Source of the DNA: Gammaproteobacteria bacterium HGW-Gammaproteobacteria-2
GTDB taxonomy: Bacteria; Pseudomonadota; Gammaproteobacteria; Xanthomonadales; Xanthomonadaceae
Length of the DNA stretch: 64,000 nucleotides
Direction: 5' to 3'
Assembly: GCA_002840015.1 (NCBI GenBank)
Contig: PGZE01000018.1
Span: 1-64,000, forward strand
A program made the position numbers and the translations under genes. Below the pieces are notes generated by a model that was not told where the DNA came from, searched no databases, and worked only from the letters and a program-made list of their open reading frames with translations. This document shows positions 46,112-55,303 of the stretch, piece by piece. Within the stretch, counting starts at the first letter, position 1. Every line of letters begins with the position of its first letter.

Positions 46112-46650
46112 GATCGGTTCGCCGGCTCGGGTCTGGCTTCGACATGCGCGCTCACCGCGCTCAGAATCCCGCGCAGGATATCGACCGGTGCCGGCGGACA
46201 ACCCGGGATCGTGCAATGCACCGGAATGACATTGGCGACGCGCCCGCAACTGGCATAACTCTCGCCGAACACGCCGCCGCTACAACCGCAATCGCCCACC
46301 GCAACTACCAGTTTGGGATCGGGCATGGCGTCATAGGTTCGCTGCAATGCTTGCGCCATGTGCCGCGAAACCGGACCGGTAACCAGCAGCATGTCGGCAT
46401 GACGGGGGCTGGCCACAAACTTGATGCCCAGGCCCTCGATGTTGTAGTACGGATTGCCGAGCGCGTGGATTTCCAGTTCGCAACCATTGCACGAGCCTGC
46501 ATCCACCATGCGGATGGTCAGGGCCTTGCCGAGAATGGCGAGCAGACGCTGCTGGATGTGGCCGACATCGTCACCGGGCTCGGCCGCTGGCAGCGGGCTC
46601 GCTTCGGTGGCAATACCGGCATGGGCGATGCGTTTGATGATGTTCCACAT
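46108..46650 (-). CDS. hyfI: Hyf/Ehr complex small subunit (NuoB/HyfI-like)
   Basis: 180 residues. The cysteines for the N2-type [4Fe-4S] cluster are present: GSCNGCELEIHAL (about 52-64), GDCGCSGGVF and IPGCPP. It pairs with the HyfG-like subunit as NuoB pairs with NuoD. Since the partner lacks NiFe ligands, this subunit would pass electrons from or to a different site, possibly quinone. Confidence 0.83.
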   Translation of the reverse strand: MWNIIKRIAHAGIATEASPLPAAEPGDDVGHIQQRLLAILGKALTIRMVDAGSCNGCELEIHALGNPYYNIEGLGIKFVASPRHADMLLVTGPVSRHMAQALQRTYDAMPDPKLVVAVGDCGCSGGVFGESYASCGRVANVIPVHCTIPGCPPAPVDILRGILSAVSAHVEARPEPANRS

Positions 46651-48209
46651 TACAAGTCATGTCCTGAATAGCTGAGATTGAAGGACTTGTTGATCAACGG
46701 AAAATCGGGAACGATGTTGCCAATCATCGCGTGTTCGATGACCGGCCAGTTCTGCCATGAAGGGTCGTGACAATGGCAACGGCGAATGCGAACGCCGCCA
46801 TCATGCGGCACCAGTTCCAGTGCCACCAGGATTTCACCGCGCCAGCCCTCGACCCAGCCGGCACCGAACGTCGCACGCTGCGGCAGGTCGATGTCGACGT
46901 GGATCGCACCTGCCGGCAATTCATTCACGATGCACCGGATCAGGCGCAGCGACTCCAACACCTCATCGAAACGCAGGCTGACCCGCGCCGCGACATCGCC
47001 GTTGTGCCGGGTCGCCATGCGCACGTCCATGGCCGCGTAGGGAACCGATGGAAACTGGCTGCGCTGATCCAGCGTCTGGCCGCTGGCGCGTCCGGCCAAC
47101 CCGCTCAAGCCCAACTGCGCCGCCAGTTCAGGCGTCACCCGACCGGTGCCGATGAGCCGATCCTGCAGGCCGGCATGTTCGTCGTACAGGCTGTGCATCG
47201 CCCGCACCTCGGTTTCGATCGCATCGCATTGCGCGGCGATCTGCTGCACCGCCGCGGCATCGATATCCACCGCGACTCCGCCCGGCAGCACGCAATCCAT
47301 CAGCAGGCGATGGCCGAACAGCATGCGCGACAAGCGCTGCCAATCCTCGCGCAGGCGCGAGAACTGCGCCAGACCGACCGCCAGCCCGGCATCGTTGCCC
47401 AACGCACCCAGATCGCCGAGGTGATTGGCCACGCGTTCGCGCTCCAGCAGCAGCGCGCGCAACCAGGCCGCACGCAGCGGGATGGTGACGCCGGCTGCCG
47501 ACTCCAGCGCCATGCAGTACGCCCAGGCATAGGCCACGGTGGAATCACCGCTGACCCGCCCGGCGAGCCGGAACGCATCGTGTGGCGACAGTTCGGTGAA
47601 GCGCCGCTCGATGCCCTTGTGCACGTAACCGAGCCGCTCCTCGAGCCGCAGTACCTTCTCGCCCACCACCGAAAACCGAAAATGCCCCGGCTCGATGATG
47701 CCGGCATGCACCGGCCCCACCGCGATCTCGTGCACGCCATCGCCTTCCACGCGGACGAACGGATACGGCACCGGGTTGCCGATCGTCGACCCGTCCCCGC
47801 CGCAGGCGGCGGCCAACGGTCGAAAATCACGCGGCCACGCGCCATGATCCAGCCACGGCCGAACATCCAGCGGGTTTTGCGCCTGCACCCCGTGCATGTC
47901 GGCCAGTGCGCGCTGCATGCGTTCGGCGCAGGGAAAGCCGCTTGCCAGATCGGGGTAACCCGTTGCCGGGGTGGTCAGCGGCAACTCCAGCCACAGCAGG
48001 CCACGCTCGATCACGTAGGCCGCACATACCACCATCGCGCCGTCGGCACCCTCGCCGCGATCGCTGCCCCACAGCGCTAACAACCTACCCCGGGCCTGGC
48101 CGATGGAGCGCGCGGCGGCCGCCCATTGCTCGCGATCCACGCTGCCATGGAACATTGGCAACGGACTGTGCAGCTGGCGAAGATTCAACCCGAGGTGCGT
48201 TATCGGCAT
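46650..48209 (-). CDS. hyfG: Hyf/Ehr complex large subunit (HyfG-like, no NiFe ligands)
   Basis: 519 residues. The N-terminal ~160 residues resemble the 30-kDa NuoC part and the rest the NuoD/hydrogenase large subunit (EPGHFRFSVVGEKVLRLEERLGYVHKGIERRF). Where hydrogenases have CGIC, this protein has RVSGDSTVAYAWAYC; the C-terminal DPCxxC is also missing (HDPSWQNWPVIE). It therefore cannot bind a NiFe centre. This matches the energy-converting hydrogenase-related (Ehr) group. The electron donor and acceptor are unknown. Confidence 0.82.
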   Translation of the reverse strand: MPITHLGLNLRQLHSPLPMFHGSVDREQWAAAARSIGQARGRLLALWGSDRGEGADGAMVVCAAYVIERGLLWLELPLTTPATGYPDLASGFPCAERMQRALADMHGVQAQNPLDVRPWLDHGAWPRDFRPLAAACGGDGSTIGNPVPYPFVRVEGDGVHEIAVGPVHAGIIEPGHFRFSVVGEKVLRLEERLGYVHKGIERRFTELSPHDAFRLAGRVSGDSTVAYAWAYCMALESAAGVTIPLRAAWLRALLLERERVANHLGDLGALGNDAGLAVGLAQFSRLREDWQRLSRMLFGHRLLMDCVLPGGVAVDIDAAAVQQIAAQCDAIETEVRAMHSLYDEHAGLQDRLIGTGRVTPELAAQLGLSGLAGRASGQTLDQRSQFPSVPYAAMDVRMATRHNGDVAARVSLRFDEVLESLRLIRCIVNELPAGAIHVDIDLPQRATFGAGWVEGWRGEILVALELVPHDGGVRIRRCHCHDPSWQNWPVIEHAMIGNIVPDFPLINKSFNLSYSGHDL

Positions 48210-48213
48210 CGCA

Positions 48214-49668
48214 TCAGCCTCCGATCATCCGCGCCGCCTGGCGATACCACTCGTCCAGGTAGGGCGGGATATACAGGCCCAGCATCAGACCCAGGCCCAG
48301 ATGCACAAACACCGGCAACAGCGCCGGCGGATGCGGCAACGGTTGCAGCGTGGTGTCGCCAAACACCATCGGCTGCACCCGCGCAAAGATCGCGGCGAAC
48401 GCAACGCCGAGCGCCAGCAACAAAAACGGCGTCGCCCACGCGTGTTCGCGCATCGCGGTGGTCAGAATCAGGAACTCGCTGGCGAATACGCCAAACGGCG
48501 GCATGCCGAGGATCGCCAGCGTGCCCAGCATCAAGCCCCAGCCGACGGTCGGGCTGACCTTCATCAAGCCGCGGATCTCGGCCATGAGTTGGGTGCCGGC
48601 CTGCTGGGTGGCGTGACCGACTGCGAAGAAGATCGCCGACTTGATCAGCGAGTGCACGGTCATGTGCAGCAGGCCGGCATAGGTGGCGATCGGCCCGCCC
48701 ATGCCGAATGCGAAGGTGATCAGGCCCATGTGCTCGATCGAGGAGTACGCGAACATGCGTTTCACATCGCGCCGGCCCCACAGGAAAAATGCCGCCACCA
48801 CCACCGAGGTCAGGCCGAAGCCCATCATCAAATGGCCGGCAAGCTGATTCGCCAACGCGCCATCGGTAAGCACCTTGAAGCGCAGGATCGCATACAGGGC
48901 GACATTGAGCAGCAAGCCCGACAACACCGCAGAAACCGGGGTCGGGCCTTCGGCGTGGGCGTCGGGCAACCAGTTGTGCAGCGGCACCAGGCCGACCTTG
49001 GTGCCATAGCCGATGAACAGGAACGCAAACGCCAGGGTGATGATGTCGGGATCCAGTTGCGTCTTCACCGCATCCAGATGCGTCCACAGCAATGCCCCGC
49101 CCTCGGCGCCGATCACCTTTTCCGCCGCCATGAACAACAGCACCGTGCCGAACAGCGCCTGGGCGATACCGACCCCGCACAGGATGAAGTATTTCCACGC
49201 CGCCTCCAGACTGGCCGCAGTGCGATAGACACTGACCAGCATCACCGTGGTCAGCGTGGCCGCTTCCATCGCCACCCACAGGATGCCCATATTGTTGGTG
49301 GTCAACGCCAGCAGCATCGTGAAACTGAACAGTTGATACATGCTGTGATACAGGCGCAGGCGCGGCGGCGTCATCTTGCCGCGCTGTTCTTCCACCCGCA
49401 TGTACGGACGCGAAAAGATGGCGGTGGTCAGGCCGACAAACGCGGTCAGCGTCACCAGAAAGACATTCAGCGGGTCGATGTAGAACTCGTGCTGCCACGC
49501 AAACTGCGGGCCACCGGAAATCACCGCCGCCGTCATCGCGCACGCGGCGACGAACGTTGCGAGGCTGAAGCCGACATTGACATCACGGGCGAAACCACGA
49601 TGCCCGCACCATGCCAGCACAGCGCTGCCCAACAGCGGAACTCCGAGCACGAAATAAAGCGCCGACAT
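48214..49668 (-). CDS. hyfF: Hyf/Ehr proton-pumping subunit (HyfF-like, NuoN/M family)
   Basis: 484 residues with about 14 membrane helices. The antiporter-like core motifs are present: FIGYGTKVGLVPLHNWLPDAHAEGPTPVSAVLSG (lysine and helix-breaking loop) and RMFAYSSIEHMGLI. Start at ATG 49668, 3 bp after the hyfE stop. Expected to move protons or Na+. Confidence 0.85.
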   Translation of the reverse strand: MSALYFVLGVPLLGSAVLAWCGHRGFARDVNVGFSLATFVAACAMTAAVISGGPQFAWQHEFYIDPLNVFLVTLTAFVGLTTAIFSRPYMRVEEQRGKMTPPRLRLYHSMYQLFSFTMLLALTTNNMGILWVAMEAATLTTVMLVSVYRTAASLEAAWKYFILCGVGIAQALFGTVLLFMAAEKVIGAEGGALLWTHLDAVKTQLDPDIITLAFAFLFIGYGTKVGLVPLHNWLPDAHAEGPTPVSAVLSGLLLNVALYAILRFKVLTDGALANQLAGHLMMGFGLTSVVVAAFFLWGRRDVKRMFAYSSIEHMGLITFAFGMGGPIATYAGLLHMTVHSLIKSAIFFAVGHATQQAGTQLMAEIRGLMKVSPTVGWGLMLGTLAILGMPPFGVFASEFLILTTAMREHAWATPFLLLALGVAFAAIFARVQPMVFGDTTLQPLPHPPALLPVFVHLGLGLMLGLYIPPYLDEWYRQAARMIGG

Positions 49669-49670
49669 GC

Positions 49671-50330
49671 TCAGTCTTCCTTCAACGATTCGAGGTGGCG
49701 GATATCGAGGCTGTCGAACTGCTCGCGAATCTGGAACATGAACACGCCAAGGATCAGGATGCCAACCAGCACATCCAGCGCGATGCCCAGTTCGACCACC
49801 ATCGGCATGCCATAGGTGGCCGAGGTCGCTGCAAAGAACAGGCCGTTCTCCATCGCCAGAAAACCGATCACCTGCGGTACCGCCTTGGAACGGGTGATCA
49901 TCATCAGGAACGACAGCAGCACGCACGCCAGCGCGATACCCAGGGTACCGCGCATGATTGTCGTCGACAGCTGCGAAATCGGCGACGCGAGATAGAACGA
50001 CAACATCACCAGACCGATGCCGACCAGCATGGTGGTCGGGATGTTGATCAGGGTCTCCACGTCCCAGCGCACGTTCAGGCGATCGATCACCCGATGTAGC
50101 AGCCAGGGGATCAGCACCACCTTGAGCGCGAAGGTGAGCGCTGCCGACAGATACAGATGCGGCTGCTGGGTGACGTAACCCACCAGTGCCGTCGCCGCCA
50201 CCAGGGTCGCCCCTTGCAGGGTGAACAGCGTGATCAGCGACACGATCCGCCGCTGCGAAATCATCGCAAACGCCAGCAACAGCAACAGCGCCGCGAACAG
50301 GTTGATGAACTGGCCGGAGAGTCCGTTCAT
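49671..50330 (-). CDS. hyfE: Hyf/Ehr membrane subunit HyfE-like
   Basis: 219 residues, close to E. coli HyfE (216). About six or seven hydrophobic segments; the second half resembles NuoK (IGFLAMENGLFFAATSATYG, with the conserved Glu in a helix). Starts at ATG 50330 right after the hyfC stop. Confidence 0.8.
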   Translation of the reverse strand: MNGLSGQFINLFAALLLLLAFAMISQRRIVSLITLFTLQGATLVAATALVGYVTQQPHLYLSAALTFALKVVLIPWLLHRVIDRLNVRWDVETLINIPTTMLVGIGLVMLSFYLASPISQLSTTIMRGTLGIALACVLLSFLMMITRSKAVPQVIGFLAMENGLFFAATSATYGMPMVVELGIALDVLVGILILGVFMFQIREQFDSLDIRHLESLKED

Positions 50331-50331
50331 G

Positions 50332-51218
50332 TCAGGCTCCCAGCAGCATGTGCACGAGCATCGCCAGCACCGCAATCATGAATGCGGTGCCGAGAAACTC
50401 CGGTACCCGGAAGATGCGCATCTTGGCGCTGACCATCTCCAGAAACGCCATCAATGCACCACCTACCGCCAGCTTGGCGACCAGGATCGCGCCAGACCAA
50501 TGCACGAATACGCGAACAATTTCAGGCTGGCAGCCCACTCGATCAGCGCCAGATGGCGGCCGGAATACTCCAGGATCAAGGCCTCGTGGATCATGGTCAG
50601 CTCGAGATGGGTCGCCGGGTTGTCCACCGGCACCCGCGCATTTTCGGCCAGCGACACCATGGTGAACGCAACCCCGGCGAACACCAGACTCGGCGAAATC
50701 ACCAACGAACTTGCGGCCAGCGTAAGCACGATGCTGGTCAGCGAGGTGGAACCTGCGATCAAGGCCGTGGTGAACAGCACGATCAACAGCGCCGGCTCGG
50801 CCAGAAATCCGACCAGCATCTCGCGCCGCGCGCCCAGGCTGCCGAATGCGGTGCCGATGTCCATCGCCGCCAGCGCAATGAACACGCGCGCCAGCGCGAA
50901 CAGACCGACCAGCGCGATCGCATCGGCGGCCGGCGCCAACGGCAGGTTGGTGGACACGGTCGGGATGATGGCGGTAGCCAGCACCATGCAGCCGAACACC
51001 ACGTAGGGTGCCGCCCGGAACAGCGGCGAGGCATGTTCGGCGAGCACGGAATCCTTGTTGAGCAGCTTGTGCAGCATCCGGAACGGCTGCAACAGCCCCG
51101 GCGCCGAACGGTTTTGCAGCCAGGCGCGGCATTGATTGATCCAGCCGGTCAGCAGCGGCGCCAACAGCAGCGCCAGCACGATCTCCATAACTTGCGAGGT
51201 CAACGCGAGCACGCTCAT
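50332..51218 (-). pseudogene. hyfC: Hyf/Ehr membrane subunit HyfC-like (NuoH), interrupted
   Basis: The frame from ATG 51218 encodes most of a NuoH/HyfC protein (ALLLAPLLTGWINQCRAWLQ, NARVPVDNPATHLELTMIHE, LEYSGRHLALIEWAASLKLF) but then ends out of frame at 50463. The C-terminal part (AILVAKLAVGGALMAFLE, AKMRIFRVPEFLG) continues in another frame to 50332. Relative to the family about 20 residues between the two parts seem to be missing near 50500, so a short deletion of non-multiple-of-three length is likely, or an assembly error. HyfC anchors the peripheral arm; without it the complex would not assemble. Confidence 0.8.
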
Positions 51219-53239
51219 CGGTGCACCAGAACCAAAGTGAGAATCAGGGTGACAAAGCTGTACAACAGATAGATCGCGATCCGCCCCTGCTGCAAGCGGC
51301 CAACCAGTTTCGCGATGCGCGCGGTGTTGCGTGCCACCGGCAGGTACAGGCCATGCCAGACGTGATCGGACACGGTGACTTCGTACTGCGGCTGGCGGTC
51401 GAACGGCGATGGCAGCACGCGGCTCATGCGAAAGGCAGTGCCGAAGATGTGGCGGATCGGCTGGCCAAAGCCCTCGGCGGTGTCCTGCATGCGCGCGGTC
51501 TGCGCCGCAAACCCGCAATCCCACGGCGGCGCGCGGCGCACCCGGCCGTGGTAGAACAGGCGCACCAGCGCGAATGCCAGCGCGAAGCAGGCGGCGACGC
51601 CGAACAGGAAGATCACCGGGCCGTAGCTCGCGCGCTCGATCGCCACCGGCACCAGCAACCAGCCACGCTCCGCCACCGACTCACCGATACCGGCGGCAAC
51701 CAGTTGCGTCGTTACCGGATCGATCAGCGCGATGAACTGACTGGGCAACAAGCCAAGGCCGATGCAGCCCAGCGCCAGCCAGATCATGCCGGCGCGCTCC
51801 CAGATGCCGGCGTCGGTGGCTTGGTGCAGCTTTTCCTCGCGCGGTTGGCCCAGAAAAATCACGCCGAAGAACTTGACCATGGTGTAGCCCGACAACGCTG
51901 CGACCAGTGCCACCAGCGCCGCCAGCGCCGGCACCAACATGCTCAGGAAAGCGCCGGGCAGTCCCGGTGCGAACACGAAGCCCTGCAGCAACAGCCATTC
52001 CGACACGAAACCGCCAAACGGCGGCAATCCGGCGCTGGCCAGCACCGCCAGCAGGGTCAGCCAACCGACCCACGGCATGAACCGGATCAGGCCACCGAGC
52101 TTGCCCAGGCTGCGTTCGGACGTTGCATGCAGCACCGAGCCGGTGCCGACGAACAACAGGCTTTTGAACAGCGCGTGGCTGGCCACGTGATAAAGCACGG
52201 CGGTCAGCGCCAGCGCCGCCATCGGCTGCATGTCATAGGCGGAAAACAGCAAGGTGAGGCCGATGCCGGTGAACAGGAGGCCGATGTTTTCGATCGACGA
52301 ATAGGCGAGCAGGCGCTTCATGTCGGTTTGCACCGCCGCGAATACCACGCCAAACAGCGCTGTCACCATGCCCACCGCCAACAACAGCACGCCCCACCAC
52401 CAGATCGGCGCGTGCAGCAAGTCCAGCGACACGCGCAGGAAACCGTATACCGCGGTCTTGAGCATCACCGCGCTCATCAGCGCCGATACCGGCGATGGCG
52501 CCGCCGGATGCGCTTCGGGCAACCACACGTGCAGCGGCACGATACCGGCCTTGGCGCCGAATCCGAACAGTGCCAGCAACAACGCCAGCGAGGCCGGGAT
52601 CGACGCCAGTTCCTGCGCCCGCATGTTGGCGAACGTGTAATCGCCGGTGTTGGCCTGCAGTACGCCGAAACACAACAGGATCCCGATCGCGCCGACGTGC
52701 GCGATCAACAGGTACAGATAGCCGGCGCGGCGAATTTCCGCAATACGGTGGTTGGCGGTAACCAGAAAGAACGACGACAGCGCCATGGTTTCCCACATCA
52801 CCATGAACGCGTAGGCGTCGTCGGCCAGCACCACCAGCGCCATGCTGGCCACGAACAGGTGGTATTCCAGGCACAGCAATCCCGGCGGCGTGCCTTCGCC
52901 CTGTCGGAAATAGCCGGCGGCGAATATCGACACGCCGGCCGTGGTAGCGCCGATCACCATCAGGAAGAAAGCCGCCAGCGCATCGAGCCGGAAATGGAAC
53001 GGCAGACTCGGCAAGCCGATCGCCAGCACCACCGATTGCGGCGCCGCGGTGATCGCGCTCGCTGCGACCAGCGCAACCGCCAGTGCGACCAGGCCACCGA
53101 GGGGGAACAGCACGCGCGCCACGAAGTCGAAACGGCGCAAGGCGAGCAGACCCGCCACCCCGAGCAGCAGCCACAGCACGATCAGCAGCAGCAACCAATC
53201 CAGTGGCTGCCACGCGCCCATAGCCGCCACCTCGGTCAT
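51215..53239 (-). CDS. hyfB: Hyf/Ehr proton-pumping subunit (HyfB-like, NuoL family)
   Basis: 674 residues, as long as E. coli HyfB (672), with about 15 helices. Conserved: VMWETMALSSFFLV (Glu of TM5), FGAKAGIVPLHVWLPEAHPAAPSPVSALMSA, LLAYSSIENIGLL and HASHALFKSLLF-type region. First gene of hyfBCEFGI. Start ATG 53239 (alternative 53221). HycB/HyfA-type ferredoxin and formate dehydrogenase genes are not nearby, nor is HyfD. Confidence 0.87.
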   Translation of the reverse strand: MTEVAAMGAWQPLDWLLLLIVLWLLLGVAGLLALRRFDFVARVLFPLGGLVALAVALVAASAITAAPQSVVLAIGLPSLPFHFRLDALAAFFLMVIGATTAGVSIFAAGYFRQGEGTPPGLLCLEYHLFVASMALVVLADDAYAFMVMWETMALSSFFLVTANHRIAEIRRAGYLYLLIAHVGAIGILLCFGVLQANTGDYTFANMRAQELASIPASLALLLALFGFGAKAGIVPLHVWLPEAHPAAPSPVSALMSAVMLKTAVYGFLRVSLDLLHAPIWWWGVLLLAVGMVTALFGVVFAAVQTDMKRLLAYSSIENIGLLFTGIGLTLLFSAYDMQPMAALALTAVLYHVASHALFKSLLFVGTGSVLHATSERSLGKLGGLIRFMPWVGWLTLLAVLASAGLPPFGGFVSEWLLLQGFVFAPGLPGAFLSMLVPALAALVALVAALSGYTMVKFFGVIFLGQPREEKLHQATDAGIWERAGMIWLALGCIGLGLLPSQFIALIDPVTTQLVAAGIGESVAERGWLLVPVAIERASYGPVIFLFGVAACFALAFALVRLFYHGRVRRAPPWDCGFAAQTARMQDTAEGFGQPIRHIFGTAFRMSRVLPSPFDRQPQYEVTVSDHVWHGLYLPVARNTARIAKLVGRLQQGRIAIYLLYSFVTLILTLVLVHR

Positions 53240-53488
53240 CGATTCGGCCCGATCGACGCGCACACCCGATCATGCGCTCGCCCGCCCGCAATCGGCACGG
53301 TGATCTGCCGGACGGTGGTAACGCGGGGGATGTTCAAGGCGGGTCTCGCGGATAGCTGGATCGGGCTTCGATTATGCGACATTCGACCGGCCTACGACCA
53401 GTCGCTGTCGCGCCAGCCCCCAACGGGCACATTGCGCCAAAGACCACTGTCACGACACTACGCGCACAGTTGTGCGACAGTAGTCGCC
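53240..53488. other. Divergent gap between hyfB and hemD
   Basis: About 250 bp. A CATAAT-like element lies on the minus strand near 53376-53381, but no clear -35, FNR or sigma-54 site was found. An inverted repeat around 53463-53478 (CGCACAGTTGTGCG) sits just before hemD. Confidence 0.4.
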
Positions 53489-54277
53489 ATGTCCGAATTG
53501 ACGCGCAGCAACCCGCTGCCAGCCGACTTGCAGGGTTGGACAATCCTCTCGCTGCGGCCGAGCGGCGAGCATGCGCCGCTGCGTCGCGCTGCCGCCCGAC
53601 ACGGCGCCAGGGTACTGGCGTTGTCGCCGCTGGCACTGCGGCCGCTGGCTGGCAACGATGCTCTGGAGCGCGCGCTGGCGGCGGATCGGATCGTATTCAG
53701 CAGCCCTGCGGCGGTGCGCTTTGCCGGCACCCAACACGCATTGACGCCCAGCCCTGAACGCGTGGTGCTTGCGGTCGGTGCCGGCACGGCGGCAGCACTG
53801 GCAAGCCGAGGCATCACCGCCGTGCATCCGCGCCAGCAGATGACCAGTGAAGGCCTGCTTGCGCTGCCCGAGATGCAGCATCTGGAATCACATTCGGTCG
53901 GCCTGATCACCGCACCGGGTGGCCGTGGCGTGTTGGCCCAGAGCCTGCGCCGACGCGCGCGGCAGTTGCATGTAGCCGAAGTCTATCAACGGGTTGCGCG
54001 CACGATCCGCCGCGATGCCTGGGCCAATCTGGAGAAAATCACCGCACCGCTGGCACTCATGGTGAGCAGTAGCGAAGCCCTGAACGCCATGCTTCAACAA
54101 TGCCCAACCAGCGCACGCACCACTCTCGATGCGGCAATGGTGGTGGCAGCCAGCGAGCGTCTGGGCGAAGAAGCCCGGCTCGCCGGGTTCAAACACATCG
54201 TTCGCGCCGCCAGCGCCAGGCCATCGAGCATGCTTCAGGCGCTGGCCGAGTTTCACGGCGAATCACGGTTCCGGTAG
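53489..54277 (+). CDS. hemD: Uroporphyrinogen-III synthase
   Basis: 262 residues with the weakly conserved two-domain HemD pattern: WTILSLRPSGEHAPLRRAAARHGA, a RIVFSSPAAVRFA strand-loop, VLAVGAGTAAAL, and VGLITAPGGRGVLAQSLRRRA followed by VAEVYQRVAR. Closes hydroxymethylbilane to uroporphyrinogen III. Start at ATG 53489; the frame runs open far upstream antisense to hyfB, which is a shadow. First of hemD-hemX-hemY. Confidence 0.87.
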   Translation: MSELTRSNPLPADLQGWTILSLRPSGEHAPLRRAAARHGARVLALSPLALRPLAGNDALERALAADRIVFSSPAAVRFAGTQHALTPSPERVVLAVGAGTAAALASRGITAVHPRQQMTSEGLLALPEMQHLESHSVGLITAPGGRGVLAQSLRRRARQLHVAEVYQRVARTIRRDAWANLEKITAPLALMVSSSEALNAMLQQCPTSARTTLDAAMVVAASERLGEEARLAGFKHIVRAASARPSSMLQALAEFHGESRFR

Positions 54278-54310
54278 CATGGGCACCATCCAGTTGAGAA
54301 TATCATCACC

Positions 54311-55303
54311 GTGAGTGAAACCCCCATCCCCCGCAAACGCAGTCGGCTCGTCGCTTTTGCCCTATCGTTTTTTGTGTTGCTGGCCGTGCTCGCGCTGGCC
54401 TGGTGGCGCTGGCACGGCACCATCGGGCAGTGGTTTGCGCCTGCCCCGGTGGACGACACTGCACAGCGCATCACCTTACTTGAATCGCAGGTGCAAGAGC
54501 ATCGCAACGAACTGCGGCAAATGGGTGAGCGCATCGTCACCAATGCCTCGGCACAGCGCATCATCCGTGAGGATCTGCTCGGCATCGCCGAGCGTGCTGC
54601 ATTGCTGGAAGATGCAGTCAATCGTCTCGCCGACCCGGAAATCGGCAGCACCCAGACCTTGCGCCTGGATGAGGCGGAGCTGTTGCTGGTGATGGCGATC
54701 GAGCGGCTTGATCTGGCCAATGATCGCGCCGCAGCTGAGCGCGCTTACGTGCTGGCCGAAGCGATTTTCGACGGCGTAGCCAATCCGCGTTTTGTCAGCT
54801 TGCGGCAAACCCTTGCACAGGAACTCGCCGCACTGCGCACTGCACCACAAGACCCGCGTGCGCTGGCGATGTCGGCACTCGATGCGCTGGAAGCCGACCT
54901 GGACACTCTCGCCAGTGCAACCCTTGAAGTTACTGCCGCCACTGCACAGCCACGCTGGCGTGCATTGTTTGGCCATCTGGTACAGGTACGCCGCACCGAC
55001 CCACAGCAATTACTGGCCAGCGACGAGCGTGATCTGGCACGCACCGCCCTGAATCTCGAACTGGCGCTGGCACGGGCGGCACTTGAACGCCGCGATGAAA
55101 CCGGCTTTCGCAGCACGCTCGCCCGTATTGTCATTGCCATTGAGCGCCTGTACCCCGCATCCGATGCCCGCCAGGCGCATCTGGAGCAGCTCGATGCATT
55201 GCGCGATCAGCCCCTGAGCCTCGATCTGCCGGTACTTGGCAGCACGCTGGAGCAACTGCGCGTACTGCGTGACAACACCGGCATTACCGGGAGCACGCCA
55301 TGA
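54311..55303 (+). CDS. hemX: HemX, membrane protein of the heme cluster
   Basis: 330 residues: short basic start, one membrane helix (about 12-32), a coiled-coil region (RITLLESQVQEHRNELRQMG) and a helical periplasmic domain typical of HemX (LRLDEAELLLVMAIERLDLANDRAAA). The family is often named uroporphyrinogen-III C-methyltransferase, but it lacks the SAM-binding methylase domain. GTG start at 54311. Role in heme synthesis is by association. Confidence 0.87.
   Translation: MSETPIPRKRSRLVAFALSFFVLLAVLALAWWRWHGTIGQWFAPAPVDDTAQRITLLESQVQEHRNELRQMGERIVTNASAQRIIREDLLGIAERAALLEDAVNRLADPEIGSTQTLRLDEAELLLVMAIERLDLANDRAAAERAYVLAEAIFDGVANPRFVSLRQTLAQELAALRTAPQDPRALAMSALDALEADLDTLASATLEVTAATAQPRWRALFGHLVQVRRTDPQQLLASDERDLARTALNLELALARAALERRDETGFRSTLARIVIAIERLYPASDARQAHLEQLDALRDQPLSLDLPVLGSTLEQLRVLRDNTGITGSTP

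Noticed and set aside
46767-49815. Long plus-strand frames across hyfG and hyfF
   Set aside because: Same type of antisense shadow; the minus-strand genes have full family motifs.
51221-53488. A very long plus-strand open frame antisense to hyfB, continuous with hemD
   Set aside because: Low-complexity Gln/His/Arg-rich translation caused by GC-rich codon use of hyfB on the other strand; hemD itself starts at 53489.
53240-53488. Sigma-54 promoter before the Hyf-like operon
   Set aside because: A TGGCGC...TGC string exists but the GG-GC spacing is 10, not 12.
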